Source: Methanomicrobium sp. W14
Lineage (GTDB): Archaea > Halobacteriota > Methanomicrobia > Methanomicrobiales > Methanomicrobiaceae
Direction: 5' to 3'
NCBI RefSeq assembly: GCF_017875315.1
Contig: NZ_JAGGMM010000001.1
Span: 992,001 to 1,056,000, forward strand
DNA: 64,000 bases
The notes below the pieces were generated by a model. The model worked only from the letters and a program-made list of their open reading frames with translations, ran no database searches and was not told the origin of the DNA. A program made the position numbers and the translations under genes. Positions 8,779 through 16,775 of this stretch are shown here, in pieces. Position 1 is the first letter of the stretch. Each line of letters opens with the position of its first letter.

Positions 8779-9713
8779 ATCATAATCCCCATCAAGTCTC
8801 TTAAATTACAAAAATTAACACCTGATTTGTTAAATGCATCAATCAATGAAACAATTCGCTTTTCTACAACATCCCCCTTTATCATCCAGTAAAAAGGTCT
8901 CCCTTTACCTATCTTCGGAAAAGATTTGTTGGAGATATCAATCGGATGAAAATACATAACCGCTGGTCCTTCTTTCATACTCTGAATAAGTCCCTTCTTC
9001 AACAATCCTGATGGAAGAAACCTTAACATGGGTCCCCCCGATACAGGTATCCTGAATCCAAAGGTATTAAGATAAGCCCACGGAACTTCAATAATATCTC
9101 TTTTTTTGTTGCCGGGCACCAGTCCTCCTTCAATCGGAAAATAAGGAATGGTTCCAACTCCGTCTAAATCAGAATCAGATTTATTATAAAAAGAGTTCAC
9201 GCAGATAGACGAATCATACCTGAACCCGATCTTTTCCAAAGAATCAAGCATCCATCCTGCGATTAATACATTGGGGGCACGATAACCAATGACCTTCTGC
9301 CCCGATGCATTTTCCAGTAATTTTTTTGCCTCTTTCGTTCTTTTTTCGAATTCTTCTGTAGTAAACAATGGTTTTTTTGTCTTAGGATCAATTTTACAGG
9401 CGTGTTCAAGGCCGTGGCATGCAATTTCATGTCCGTTTTCAGATATTTTTTCCACAAGTCCGGGATAATGATTGACAACGTCAGCAACAACGAAAAATGT
9501 AGCCTGAATATTCCGTTTTCCAAGGAATTTTAGAACACGAAGAGTCGGTTCGGTTAAATAATCATATTCACCAAGCCATTCCCTGAAAAATTCATCCGTG
9601 TCCTTATATACAGAAAATGGAGAACCACAAACCGAAGGTATATGATACCAGTCTTCAATATCAACAGTAACAAACAACCGGTTTTTATTACTGAAATTTT
9701 CAGTACCACCCAT
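8775..9713 (-). CDS. NodB-type polysaccharide deacetylase (XrtA-associated, DUF3473-like)
   Basis: The protein begins FVTVDIEDWYHIP, where the Asp of the NodB motif lies, and has ATFFVVADVV and HEIACHGLEHA with the two zinc His residues; GYRAPNV and the C-terminal YFHPID complete the site. It would remove acetyl groups from an amino-sugar polymer or its lipid-linked precursor. The frame is open to 9752, but the ATG at 9713 is preceded by a strong ribosome binding site (GGAGAGGGG, a few bases upstream) and avoids a long unneeded extension, so I place the start there (312 residues). It overlaps the GT2 gene by 14 bases. Confidence 0.85.
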   Translation of the reverse strand: MGGTENFSNKNRLFVTVDIEDWYHIPSVCGSPFSVYKDTDEFFREWLGEYDYLTEPTLRVLKFLGKRNIQATFFVVADVVNHYPGLVEKISENGHEIACHGLEHACKIDPKTKKPLFTTEEFEKRTKEAKKLLENASGQKVIGYRAPNVLIAGWMLDSLEKIGFRYDSSICVNSFYNKSDSDLDGVGTIPYFPIEGGLVPGNKKRDIIEVPWAYLNTFGFRIPVSGGPMLRFLPSGLLKKGLIQSMKEGPAVMYFHPIDISNKSFPKIGKGRPFYWMIKGDVVEKRIVSLIDAFNKSGVNFCNLRDLMGIMI

Positions 9714-10674
9714 TTGTACCCCTCTCCTGCTCCATGTCAAAGAGCATCGCAAACAAAAGAAACATTGTTCCCATCATAAAGACCAAAAGGGACAAAATAC
9801 CGTGGACAAACAAAGTGTCGATTCTCCACGCAAATTTCTCCCAGAGAGCGAAAAGTCCCGAAAAAAAACCTATGACTGCCAGAACAGCCCCGAACACATA
9901 GAAGAAGACAAGAGGATGAAACCCGAAAACGATGTACTTCATCTTCAGGCGCCAGAGGAAGTCTTTTAGAAGCAGTCGTGAGACTTTGCAGATATATGTG
10001 CTGTACCTGATGCCCGACTTTTCCTTTCCGTACTTAGCCGGGTGAGGAATATTTTTTACCCTGAACCCGTAGACGTTCAGCCTTACAAGGATATCATTGC
10101 AGTAGCCGTATCTCGGGTATACCGAATCAAGGCTTATTCTCTCAAGGGCACGGCGGCTTATCGCCGTGTACCCGTTCTGCGGGTCCACCATCTGCCAGTA
10201 GCCGGATGCAATCTTCGTGAGCATTGTCAGGACGGAATTTCCGAAAAACCTCCATTTGCTCATGCCATGCCTGAAATCAGGCGACATCAGCCTGTTGCCC
10301 ATGGTATAATCGCATTTCCCGTCAACGACCGGGTCAAGAAGATGCGGCAGAAACTCAGGGTCCATCTGGTTGTCTCCTGCCATAACCGCTGCAATGTCAA
10401 TACCGTCTTCAAGAACTTTTTTGTACCCGGAGACAATAGATGCGCCTACACCGCCATTTTTTTCATGATGAACTGGAAGAACCCTGGAATCTTTGTCTGC
10501 GAATTTATCAATAATATTCCCTGTTCTGTCAGGAGAACAATCATCAACTGCATATATTTTGTCAACAAAATCAGGAACGGAGGAGAGAGTATCACCAATT
10601 AAAAGCTCTTCCTTATAAGCCGGAACGACAACAGCTATGCTGAAATCTCTGTAAATACAACTACCCCCCGTCAA
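9700..10674 (-). CDS. Family 2 glycosyltransferase, dolichyl-phosphate sugar synthase-like
   Basis: The 324-residue protein has a GT2 domain with VVVPAYKEE near residue 15, AVDDCSPDRTG near 41 and VMAGDNQMDPE near 93 (the metal-binding DxD region is AGDNQMD here). Two hydrophobic segments follow after residue 240, as in membrane-bound polyprenyl-phosphate glycosyltransferases. It likely charges a lipid carrier. It is the first gene of the minus-strand glycan operon. The start is uncertain: TTG at 10674 has no clear ribosome binding site, and the G-rich run lies just inside the frame. Base composition is visibly more GC-rich than in the genes downstream. Confidence 0.82.
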   Translation of the reverse strand: MTGGSCIYRDFSIAVVVPAYKEELLIGDTLSSVPDFVDKIYAVDDCSPDRTGNIIDKFADKDSRVLPVHHEKNGGVGASIVSGYKKVLEDGIDIAAVMAGDNQMDPEFLPHLLDPVVDGKCDYTMGNRLMSPDFRHGMSKWRFFGNSVLTMLTKIASGYWQMVDPQNGYTAISRRALERISLDSVYPRYGYCNDILVRLNVYGFRVKNIPHPAKYGKEKSGIRYSTYICKVSRLLLKDFLWRLKMKYIVFGFHPLVFFYVFGAVLAVIGFFSGLFALWEKFAWRIDTLFVHGILSLLVFMMGTMFLLFAMLFDMEQERGTNGWY

Positions 10675-10782
10675 TTATTTCAAAAAAGAACATTGTTCCC
10701 AACATTCTTCTGAGATTCTGCAAAATTTAGTATGCAGTTATTTTCATAGGAATTGCATATCAAATTTAATATACTTTTTGAT

Positions 10783-11040
10783 CTAACTATCACAATTTGC
10801 TGTCCCAAAATCATTTGACACCGGCATCATATGCGGGGAGAGCTTCATTAAGCGGCCGGGAACAGATCTCTTCCAGTTAACATCTTTGACAACCCCACCG
10901 CCGCCGACCACTTCGCCGGCCGTCGGACCGGCCCCGCCCTCGGGGCCTCTTATTGCGATAAAACGCCCGGTGGGGAGGTTATCTTGTCTCCTGAACGAAA
11001 AAATTTTGAGCTGTGTACGTTGACGGGTGGATGCGGGAAT
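10783..11040 (-). pseudogene. Possible gene remnant: 85-codon open frame without a start
   Basis: On the minus strand one frame stays open for 85 codons between TAA at 11041-11043 and TAG at 10783-10785, across AT-rich as well as GC-rich sequence. No ATG occurs until near its end. Part of it reads PTGRFIAIRGPEGG and GPTAGEVVGGGG, with mostly G or C in third codon positions, unlike neighbouring genes. It could be the tail of a decayed, foreign gene at the edge of the glycan operon. The same stretch can also fold as RNA, so the coding reading is a low-confidence alternative. Confidence 0.25.
10893..10975. ncRNA. GC-rich, multi-stem structured element (candidate RNA)
   Basis: Within an AT-rich gap this 83-base stretch closes with a perfect 8-bp inverted repeat, CCCCACCG (10893-10900) with CGGTGGGG (10968-10975). 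Inside lie a 5-bp stem CCGAC/GTCGG (10904-10908 with 10922-10926) and a perfect 7-bp hairpin GGCCCCG-CCCT-CGGGGCC (10930-10947). An outer stem enclosing two hairpins is what a small structured RNA would show. It does not match tRNA, RNase P RNA or SRP RNA that I know. The transcribed strand is not determined. A coding-remnant explanation competes with it. Confidence 0.35.
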
Positions 11041-11249
11041 TTAATATTTGTAAAACGAATCGGGGATACTACAATCTGACTTTCACAATTGCATTATCCG
11101 GACTCTCCTGAATTTCTACACAGATGTCTTTCCGGGAACAATACGCTTCATGTTCTGCAAATATTGACATCCTAAGAATTCAAAGAAAATGAACGGGTCA
11201 AAACATATTTCAACAACAAAGTCTGGAATTCCAAAAAAAGTATTGAAAA

Positions 11250-12173
11250 TTAAAGACTCCTGAAATATTCAAAAGTCTCGGCCAGTCCTTCATTTAAGCT
11301 GTACTCCGGCTTCCACCCGCAGGCGCCTGAAAACTTTGAGATGTCAGCACAGGAATGCCTGACGTCGCCTGCACGCGGCGGCTCAAACTCAGGGATTATA
11401 GCTTTTCCTGATATTTCACCAAGGACATCCAAAAGCTGCAGTAAAGAAGTCTTTTTACCTGACGCAACGTTGAACACTCCTTTGACATCCGACTGCATCG
11501 CCTTCAGGTTTGCCGAAACAACGTCTTTTACAAATATAAAGTCTCTTGTCTGCTCACCGTCACCGAAGACCGTAGGTCTTTTCCCTGATATAACCGAACT
11601 AATGAATGCCGGAATCGCAGCGGCGTAGGATGAGCCCGGAAGCTGCCTGGGACCGAAGACGTTGAAGTACCTCAGAGCCACAAAATCAAGCGAATAGAGG
11701 TCTGAAAAAACAGTCCCGTAATACTCTCCCGAAAGTTTCTGGACAGAATAAGGCGACAAAGGTTCGGCCGGCATCTCCTCTGTTTTCGGCAGAGAAGGGT
11801 TGTTCCCGTATACCGCGGCAGAAGATGCCATAACAACCTTTTTCACGCCGTTTTCGATGGCTGCATTTAAAACGTTAACCGTACCTGTGAGATTCGCTTC
11901 ATGCGTTTTTTCAGGATTTTTTACAGAAAAAGGAACCGATGCTATCGCAGCCTCGTGAAAAATTCCGTCAACGCCCCTGCATGCATCAAAGAGTGCTTTT
12001 TTATCTGTAACACTTGCGTTTACAACCCTTATCTTATCCCTGCACCCGGAAAGATTTCTCATATCCCCGGATGAAAAATCGTCAAGAACAGTTACATCAT
12101 TTCCTTTTAAAACAAGTGAATCAACGATATGTGAGCCTATAAAACCGGCCCCCCCGGTTACAAGATAATGCAT
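11250..12173 (-). CDS. NAD-dependent sugar-nucleotide epimerase/dehydratase (GalE-like extended SDR)
   Basis: The 307-residue protein starts with LVTGGAGFIGSHI, the Rossmann GxxGxxG site, and has the catalytic YxxxK in SPYSVQKLSGEYY near residue 141. ALRYFNVFGPRQ and GDGEQTRDFIFVKDV are typical of UDP-glucose/UDP-GlcNAc 4-epimerases and related NDP-sugar enzymes. It would supply a sugar nucleotide for surface glycans. It is transcribed in the same direction as the glycan operon but separated from it by 575 bases, and its base composition matches the chromosome core rather than the AT-rich operon. The exact sugar cannot be told from sequence. Confidence 0.85.
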   Translation of the reverse strand: MHYLVTGGAGFIGSHIVDSLVLKGNDVTVLDDFSSGDMRNLSGCRDKIRVVNASVTDKKALFDACRGVDGIFHEAAIASVPFSVKNPEKTHEANLTGTVNVLNAAIENGVKKVVMASSAAVYGNNPSLPKTEEMPAEPLSPYSVQKLSGEYYGTVFSDLYSLDFVALRYFNVFGPRQLPGSSYAAAIPAFISSVISGKRPTVFGDGEQTRDFIFVKDVVSANLKAMQSDVKGVFNVASGKKTSLLQLLDVLGEISGKAIIPEFEPPRAGDVRHSCADISKFSGACGWKPEYSLNEGLAETFEYFRSL

Positions 12174-12255
12174 TTACAATAAATTATCTTCGGGATGTAA
12201 TTATTATATCCCATAAAAAACCTCCAGGCTCCATAGTTTTTTCAAAAAAATTCTT

Positions 12256-12741
12256 TCAGATAAGATCTTTTTTTGACAGGTAATATACGACCAGCCCGAA
12301 AAACACCAGTATCCCGCAAAATATTTCTTCAGGAGTTGTAAGCTCTTTTAGAAGCATCTGCAGAAAATAGTCTGACGGACTGCGGCTGTATGAATACGGA
12401 CCCAGAAGAGGCCAGAACCAGTTTACTGGTGATTTCCACATGCTGTCCTCAAGCTGGTGAACCAGAACTCCTATGGACAGAGATAAAACAAGAGGATTTT
12501 TAAGCCTGATTAAAACTATTACCCCGAGAACCATAAATATCAGCATTAACCAGAAACCGTGAAAAAATATCCGCCCTGATCCGATTGTCTCACCAAGAAT
12601 TATATACCCGAGAGGTTTGTCAACAAGGTCCGGAAGAACACTTCCGACAGCTGCAAAAACAATTACCCGTTTATCCCGGAATAAGTAATAAAGGAGCATT
12701 CCTGCAAATAGTCCGGACAGAAGATGACAGAAAAAAAGCAT
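12256..12741 (-). CDS. Membrane protein, metal-dependent-hydrolase-like (DUF457/YdjM type)
   Basis: This 161-residue protein has about four hydrophobic segments and the short polar motifs CHLLSG near the start, VLPDLVDKPLG near residues 40-50, FFHGFWLM near 60 and VHQLEDSMW near 100. Polar His and Asp residues between membrane spans are typical of small membrane proteins annotated as metal-dependent hydrolases. The assignment is tentative. It follows the secreted protein gene by three bases and probably shares its transcript. Confidence 0.55.
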   Translation of the reverse strand: MLFFCHLLSGLFAGMLLYYLFRDKRVIVFAAVGSVLPDLVDKPLGYIILGETIGSGRIFFHGFWLMLIFMVLGVIVLIRLKNPLVLSLSIGVLVHQLEDSMWKSPVNWFWPLLGPYSYSRSPSDYFLQMLLKELTTPEEIFCGILVFFGLVVYYLSKKDLI

Positions 12742-12744
12742 GGA

Positions 12745-13263
12745 TTAGTGGCTTACCGAAGGGACAAAACCCCCAGTATAAGGTTTTTCATACGTCACGG
12801 AGTAACCGTCAGGAAAACTCAAAACCGTTTTTTCAGGTACAACCAAGTCTGAGTCCGGAGAAAATGGTTTTAATACCGGATATTTGTCAAGGATTTCATC
12901 TATTTTCCCGCTGAGTTTGTCATAGGAAATTTCAGGCGTTTTATACGTGTAAGTCCCGTTATCTGAAAAAACATAAGCAAACGACAAAACGGTTATCGAC
13001 GTCTCCGTGTCGGTCAGCGAATTTACGGAAATCTCACAGCAGGTCTCATCTTCTATTGCGTTTTTAAGAAGGTTATCTTTGTCGGGAATAAGATTGAAAG
13101 TTATATATTCTGCGAAATTAAGGCTGTAAGTCCCGGTTATATCCGCACTTCCGTCGCTGTTGACGTTTATTGTCACATCTTCTGTAGTATACGCCAAAGC
13201 AGGGCAGACAAAAAAAAGCAAAAACAACATTGCCGCCGTAAAGATTTTAGTATGCTCCCCCAT
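12745..13263 (-). CDS. Secreted protein of unknown function
   Basis: I do not recognise this 172-residue protein. It starts with a clear signal peptide (positively charged n-region, hydrophobic AAMLFLLFFVCPALA, cleavage expected near residue 24). The mature part begins with a beta-rich VTINVNSDGSADITGTYSL segment, which resembles the start of some archaeal envelope domains with repeating Asn-Asp-Gly turns. It ends without a membrane anchor. It is divergent from the MoxR operon across about 140 bases and is followed directly by the membrane protein gene, so both may act at the cell envelope. Confidence 0.6.
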   Translation of the reverse strand: MGEHTKIFTAAMLFLLFFVCPALAYTTEDVTINVNSDGSADITGTYSLNFAEYITFNLIPDKDNLLKNAIEDETCCEISVNSLTDTETSITVLSFAYVFSDNGTYTYKTPEISYDKLSGKIDEILDKYPVLKPFSPDSDLVVPEKTVLSFPDGYSVTYEKPYTGGFVPSVSH

Positions 13264-13402
13264 TGAAACTCACCTGAAAAACTATTATGTCCTCATATCT
13301 ATATCAATTGTTATGACAGGCAGGACTGTATAATAATTTTTACATTTTTCTGAAAAATATAACCAAACTTAATTTAGATTGACTGAAAAATAACTTAATC
13401 AG

Positions 13403-13672
13403 TTGATGGGAACGGGGAAGAAAAACATCATCGTGATATCACTGGCGATATGGATTTTAATCCTTCTTACATTCATGATTTTGTCGTCCGTGATAAACCT
13501 TGAAGTAGCATTTGTGCTCTGGCTGATTGGACTTCTGGTAATACTTGAGCTTTCGGACTCGGTATACCTGGAGCACGGGTATATAAAAAATCTTAAAATT
13601 ATCACGTTTTTGGGTGTAATAATATTTTTTGTAATTGTGGTCCTTAAAGTAATGGAGATTGTAGCGAAATGA
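13403..13672 (+). CDS. Small membrane protein, first gene of the MoxR operon
   Basis: An 89-residue protein with three predicted membrane spans (about residues 9-28, 32-50 and 62-85) and no recognised domain. The start is TTG at 13403 or the adjoining ATG at 13406; the ATG is more likely, and no strong ribosome binding site is visible. Its stop overlaps the ATG of the next gene (ATGA), tying it to the operon. Small membrane proteins of this kind often lead MoxR/DUF58 clusters, but I cannot assign a role. Confidence 0.65.
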   Translation: MMGTGKKNIIVISLAIWILILLTFMILSSVINLEVAFVLWLIGLLVILELSDSVYLEHGYIKNLKIITFLGVIIFFVIVVLKVMEIVAK

Positions 13673-14940
13673 AAAAAAAGCTTGCAGTCACGGTTTTTAT
13701 TTTGCTGGCAGCACTTTTCATCCTTCTTTTTTCAGGCTATATCTCAAATACAGAACTTTTTACACCAAAAAATATCCCCGGAACAGACGACAGTCTGAAT
13801 CCCGATGCACTAAAACAGATATCCCAGGAAGAATCCGGTGAAACTCTTGGTATGATGCAGAATTTCATAGACCTTTCCGGAAACCTTATCCTTAATATAA
13901 GATACGAAAGGCTTGAAGATGCATATGATGACATAGAAGATTACAAAGACAGCCTCTCAAAATACGACAATATCCTGATAAACCTTGATATGACCCGGTC
14001 AGAAATAGAGAGTTTCAGGAAAAACAACACAGAACAGCTCCAGTACCTCGAAGAGCTTGCAGACCAGGTAAAAGATCTCGGGGAATTAGAGAAACTCCAG
14101 GTACAGTACCGCGACTCAGACGACCCCGACAAATATTATTCCGTCACCTACGATATCAACTATCTCCTGGAAGAGATGAAGAAAACAAAATCAGATCTTA
14201 CCGAAAATACAGAAGAAACAATCAGGTCTGCGAAAAAATACGAACTTCAGACTGAAGACCTGGAAAAAGCCAAGGAAGATATAAAATTTATCGGAAGAGA
14301 ACCTGACGAAAATATAACCCCCACAAAAACTCCGGCTGAAACACTCACACCTACACAGAAACCTACCGGACAAACCACGCAAATATCAACAGAAACACCG
14401 ACGCCAACAGAAAATATCAATATTCCGGCTACCGGAAAAGAACCTCTAGACCAGGAAAATGATTTAAATACACCGGTATTCCTGCTATTAAGCCTCATAC
14501 TTGTAGTCCTTATAATAATCACTCAGTTTACGCGTCATAAAAAAAGAGCAGGAGCAGTTAAAGTAAAAAAAACAAAACAGCAGGTTTACCTTCCGGATAA
14601 GGCAGAAATAAAAGAAAGTCCCAGGAAAAGCGTCACTGAACAAATTCTAAAAGAATATTCCGTTCTTCTTTCGGAAGGGTCCGAATCCGAAGCCTTAAGA
14701 CTGCTTGCAAAAAACCTCTTTTTTGCGGTATCTGAAAAAGAAAAGGTTACATACAAGACATCGGATACAAACAACGAATTTCTCTTCAGGCTTTCAAAAG
14801 AAGCAGAAAACAATATATCTCCTTTCGTCTGCCTTTATGAAAAAATTGTATACTCAGGCATTTCCTCCGAATCCGGCAAAACAGAATTAAAAAAGATGTT
14901 TGAAGACCTGTTTCATGAATACGGGGGTAGAAAACGATGA
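13669..14940 (+). CDS. Membrane protein with coiled coil, Thr/Pro linker and DUF4129-like C-terminal tail
   Basis: The 423-residue protein has an N-terminal membrane segment (residues 5-25), a long charged region with coiled-coil character (about 60-210), a Thr/Pro-rich linker (about 220-260) and a second membrane span (TPVFLLLSLILVVLIIITQF, about 268-288). The last 110 residues resemble the cytoplasmic tail of DUF4129 proteins (EALRLLAKNLFFAVSEKEKV, then ELKKMFEDLFHEYG). So the coiled coil would sit outside and the tail inside. DUF4129 proteins accompany MoxR and DUF58; the tail may contact the ATPase. Assignment of the tail is inference. Confidence 0.65.
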   Translation: MKKKLAVTVFILLAALFILLFSGYISNTELFTPKNIPGTDDSLNPDALKQISQEESGETLGMMQNFIDLSGNLILNIRYERLEDAYDDIEDYKDSLSKYDNILINLDMTRSEIESFRKNNTEQLQYLEELADQVKDLGELEKLQVQYRDSDDPDKYYSVTYDINYLLEEMKKTKSDLTENTEETIRSAKKYELQTEDLEKAKEDIKFIGREPDENITPTKTPAETLTPTQKPTGQTTQISTETPTPTENINIPATGKEPLDQENDLNTPVFLLLSLILVVLIIITQFTRHKKRAGAVKVKKTKQQVYLPDKAEIKESPRKSVTEQILKEYSVLLSEGSESEALRLLAKNLFFAVSEKEKVTYKTSDTNNEFLFRLSKEAENNISPFVCLYEKIVYSGISSESGKTELKKMFEDLFHEYGGRKR

Positions 14941-15806
14941 AAAAATTTATTTACGTTCTTATTTTTCTTCTTATAATCTCAGCCTTTGCCCTTGACATTC
15001 ATTTTTCGTCCTCATACGAGGAGTACAGCATGTATAACTCAAACTGGAACGGGACTTCATTTTTCATAGACGACGCCGTGTCAGACAAAGCGGTCCTGGT
15101 TGAAGACTACAGTGTACTCAAAACAGCAGAAAATTCGACTCTTCTTATAATCGAGCCTGATGGCGATTTTTCGCCTGATGAATTAAGAATCTTAAGGGAC
15201 TACAAAAACAGAGACAACACGGTTTTTATTTCGGATGAAAACGGACTTTCAAAAGACCTGCTTAAAGTTCTCGGAACAAACATCTCAGTTGAAAACGTCA
15301 ATTTATCAAGCATCGACATGGAATACGACAACCCGGAATTCGTCATATCATACCCTGTCAAAAACGTCCAGGAAAACAACCTTACAGAAGGCATAGAAAG
15401 CATTGCACTTAACAGGCCGGCGGTTGCAGGGGGAGGAGAAAGCATTATTACGACATCCATTTTAAGCTGGGTTGACGAAAACGGAAACGAAAGGGCTGAT
15501 TCTAATGAAATCCTCGGAAAACAGGCGGTCCTTGTAAAATACGGCAACGTATACCTTCTTTCCGACTCAGGTATATTTCAGAACGCACTTTACAAAGATG
15601 AAAATTTAAAAGACAACAGAAAATTTTTGTCAAACATGCTCACGGGCACCGTTTATATAGAAAGCCGCCATTCAAAAACAGCATCTGAAACCGGATTCTT
15701 AAAGTATATCAACATCATCCACAAAAATGAGACAGTAAAAGCTTTAGCAATAATTATCATAATACTGTCATTATTATTTATATACGGGGGCAGACATGAC
15801 AAATAA
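14937..15806 (+). CDS. DUF4350-like membrane-anchored protein
   Basis: The 289-residue protein has an N-terminal membrane segment (about residues 5-20), an extracytoplasmic domain and a C-terminal span (AIIIIILSLLFIYGG). The domain reads like DUF4350: a strand TLLIIEPDGDFSPDELRILRDY, then VFISDENGLSKDLLKVLG, a fold related to the glutamine-amidotransferase-like sensors found next to MoxR. It overlaps the previous gene by four bases (ATGA) and the MoxR gene by 11. It probably forms part of a MoxR-controlled membrane complex. No catalytic residues stand out. Confidence 0.65.
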   Translation: MKKFIYVLIFLLIISAFALDIHFSSSYEEYSMYNSNWNGTSFFIDDAVSDKAVLVEDYSVLKTAENSTLLIIEPDGDFSPDELRILRDYKNRDNTVFISDENGLSKDLLKVLGTNISVENVNLSSIDMEYDNPEFVISYPVKNVQENNLTEGIESIALNRPAVAGGGESIITTSILSWVDENGNERADSNEILGKQAVLVKYGNVYLLSDSGIFQNALYKDENLKDNRKFLSNMLTGTVYIESRHSKTASETGFLKYINIIHKNETVKALAIIIIILSLLFIYGGRHDK

Positions 15807-16770
15807 CAAACCCGACAATGACGTCAGGCTGATTTCAGAGACATACAATTCACTAAAAGCAATATGCTCAGAATTTATAGTAGGAAACGAACGGCTGATA
15901 GAATCCGTATTTACAGGCCTTTTAAGCGGGGGACACGTTTTAATCGAAGGTTACCCCGGGACTGCAAAGACTTCGGTCATCAAAATAATTGCACGACTTT
16001 TGGGATGTGAAACAAAAAGGATACAGTGCACGGTCGACATGCAGCCGTCTGATATCCTTGGCGTCAGAATATGGAACTCTGAGAACAAGACCTTTGAACT
16101 CAGAGAAGGGCCGATTTTTACAAACATCCTTCTTATCGATGAAATAAACCGCCTGCCCCCTCGAAGCCAGAGTGCATTCATAGAGGCCATGAGCGAGAAG
16201 CAGGCGACTCTTGACGGTATTACAATACCTCTTAAAACTCCTTTTTTTGCTATAGCAACCCAGAACCCTATAGAACACGAGGGTGTATTTCCGCTTATAG
16301 AAGCGCAGAAGGACAGGTTCATGCTCCGCGTGCGTCCAGATTATCTGACAGGCGAAGATGAGCTTGAGATAATAAAAAGAGAAAATAAAGGGATTCTTGA
16401 CATCAACAGGTTTCTTACGAGAATACAGCCCATACTGACACCCGAAGGTGTTGAAGAGTTGCAGGAAATCGTGAAAACTGTAAAAGTCTCAGACCCTGTG
16501 TTAAACTACATAAAAGACATAGTAATCGCGTCAAGAGAGCATTCTGACATAAAAGTCGGCATAAGCTCGAGAGGGAGCATAGCCCTGTTGAGGGGTGCGA
16601 AATCGTATGCAGCAATTAAAGGAAGAGATTATGTTATACCTGACGACGTTAAATACATCTCGAAAACCGTGGTCCCACACAGGCTTCTTCTGACATATGA
16701 AGCTGAAATAAGCGGTCTTTCTCCTGAAACGGTTCTCAGGCAGATCTTTGAAACAATAGAGGTTCCATAG
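15796..16770 (+). CDS. MoxR-family AAA+ ATPase
   Basis: A 324-residue AAA+ protein of normal MoxR length. Walker A is GYPGTAKTS (residues 52-60), Walker B LLIDEINR (about 112-119), sensor 1 ATQNP (154-158), and the helical MoxR insert QSAFIEAMSEKQ lies between. MoxR ATPases act as chaperones that mature metalloenzyme or surface complexes, usually with a von Willebrand or DUF58 partner. Here the DUF58 gene follows after five bases. The operon also codes for membrane partners on both sides, so the client is likely at the membrane. Confidence 0.93.
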   Translation: MTNNKPDNDVRLISETYNSLKAICSEFIVGNERLIESVFTGLLSGGHVLIEGYPGTAKTSVIKIIARLLGCETKRIQCTVDMQPSDILGVRIWNSENKTFELREGPIFTNILLIDEINRLPPRSQSAFIEAMSEKQATLDGITIPLKTPFFAIATQNPIEHEGVFPLIEAQKDRFMLRVRPDYLTGEDELEIIKRENKGILDINRFLTRIQPILTPEGVEELQEIVKTVKVSDPVLNYIKDIVIASREHSDIKVGISSRGSIALLRGAKSYAAIKGRDYVIPDDVKYISKTVVPHRLLLTYEAEISGLSPETVLRQIFETIEVP

Positions 16771-16775
16771 CAGAA

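Larger units (their letters stand above)
10675..11249. other. Intergenic region ahead of the glycan operon
   Basis: This 575-base gap separates the epimerase from the glycan operon, both on the minus strand. It should hold the operon promoter; the AT-rich stretch 10760-10800 has TATA-like sequence on the minus strand, but I cannot pick one box. The middle (10850-10980) is strikingly GC-rich and is listed separately. The rest, 11040-11249, shows no gene that I can support. Confidence 0.6.

Noticed and set aside
9755-10700. Repeated ACATTGTTCCCA near 9760 and 10690
   Set aside because: One copy lies inside the coding sequence of GT2 and only 12 bases match; chance is the simpler view.
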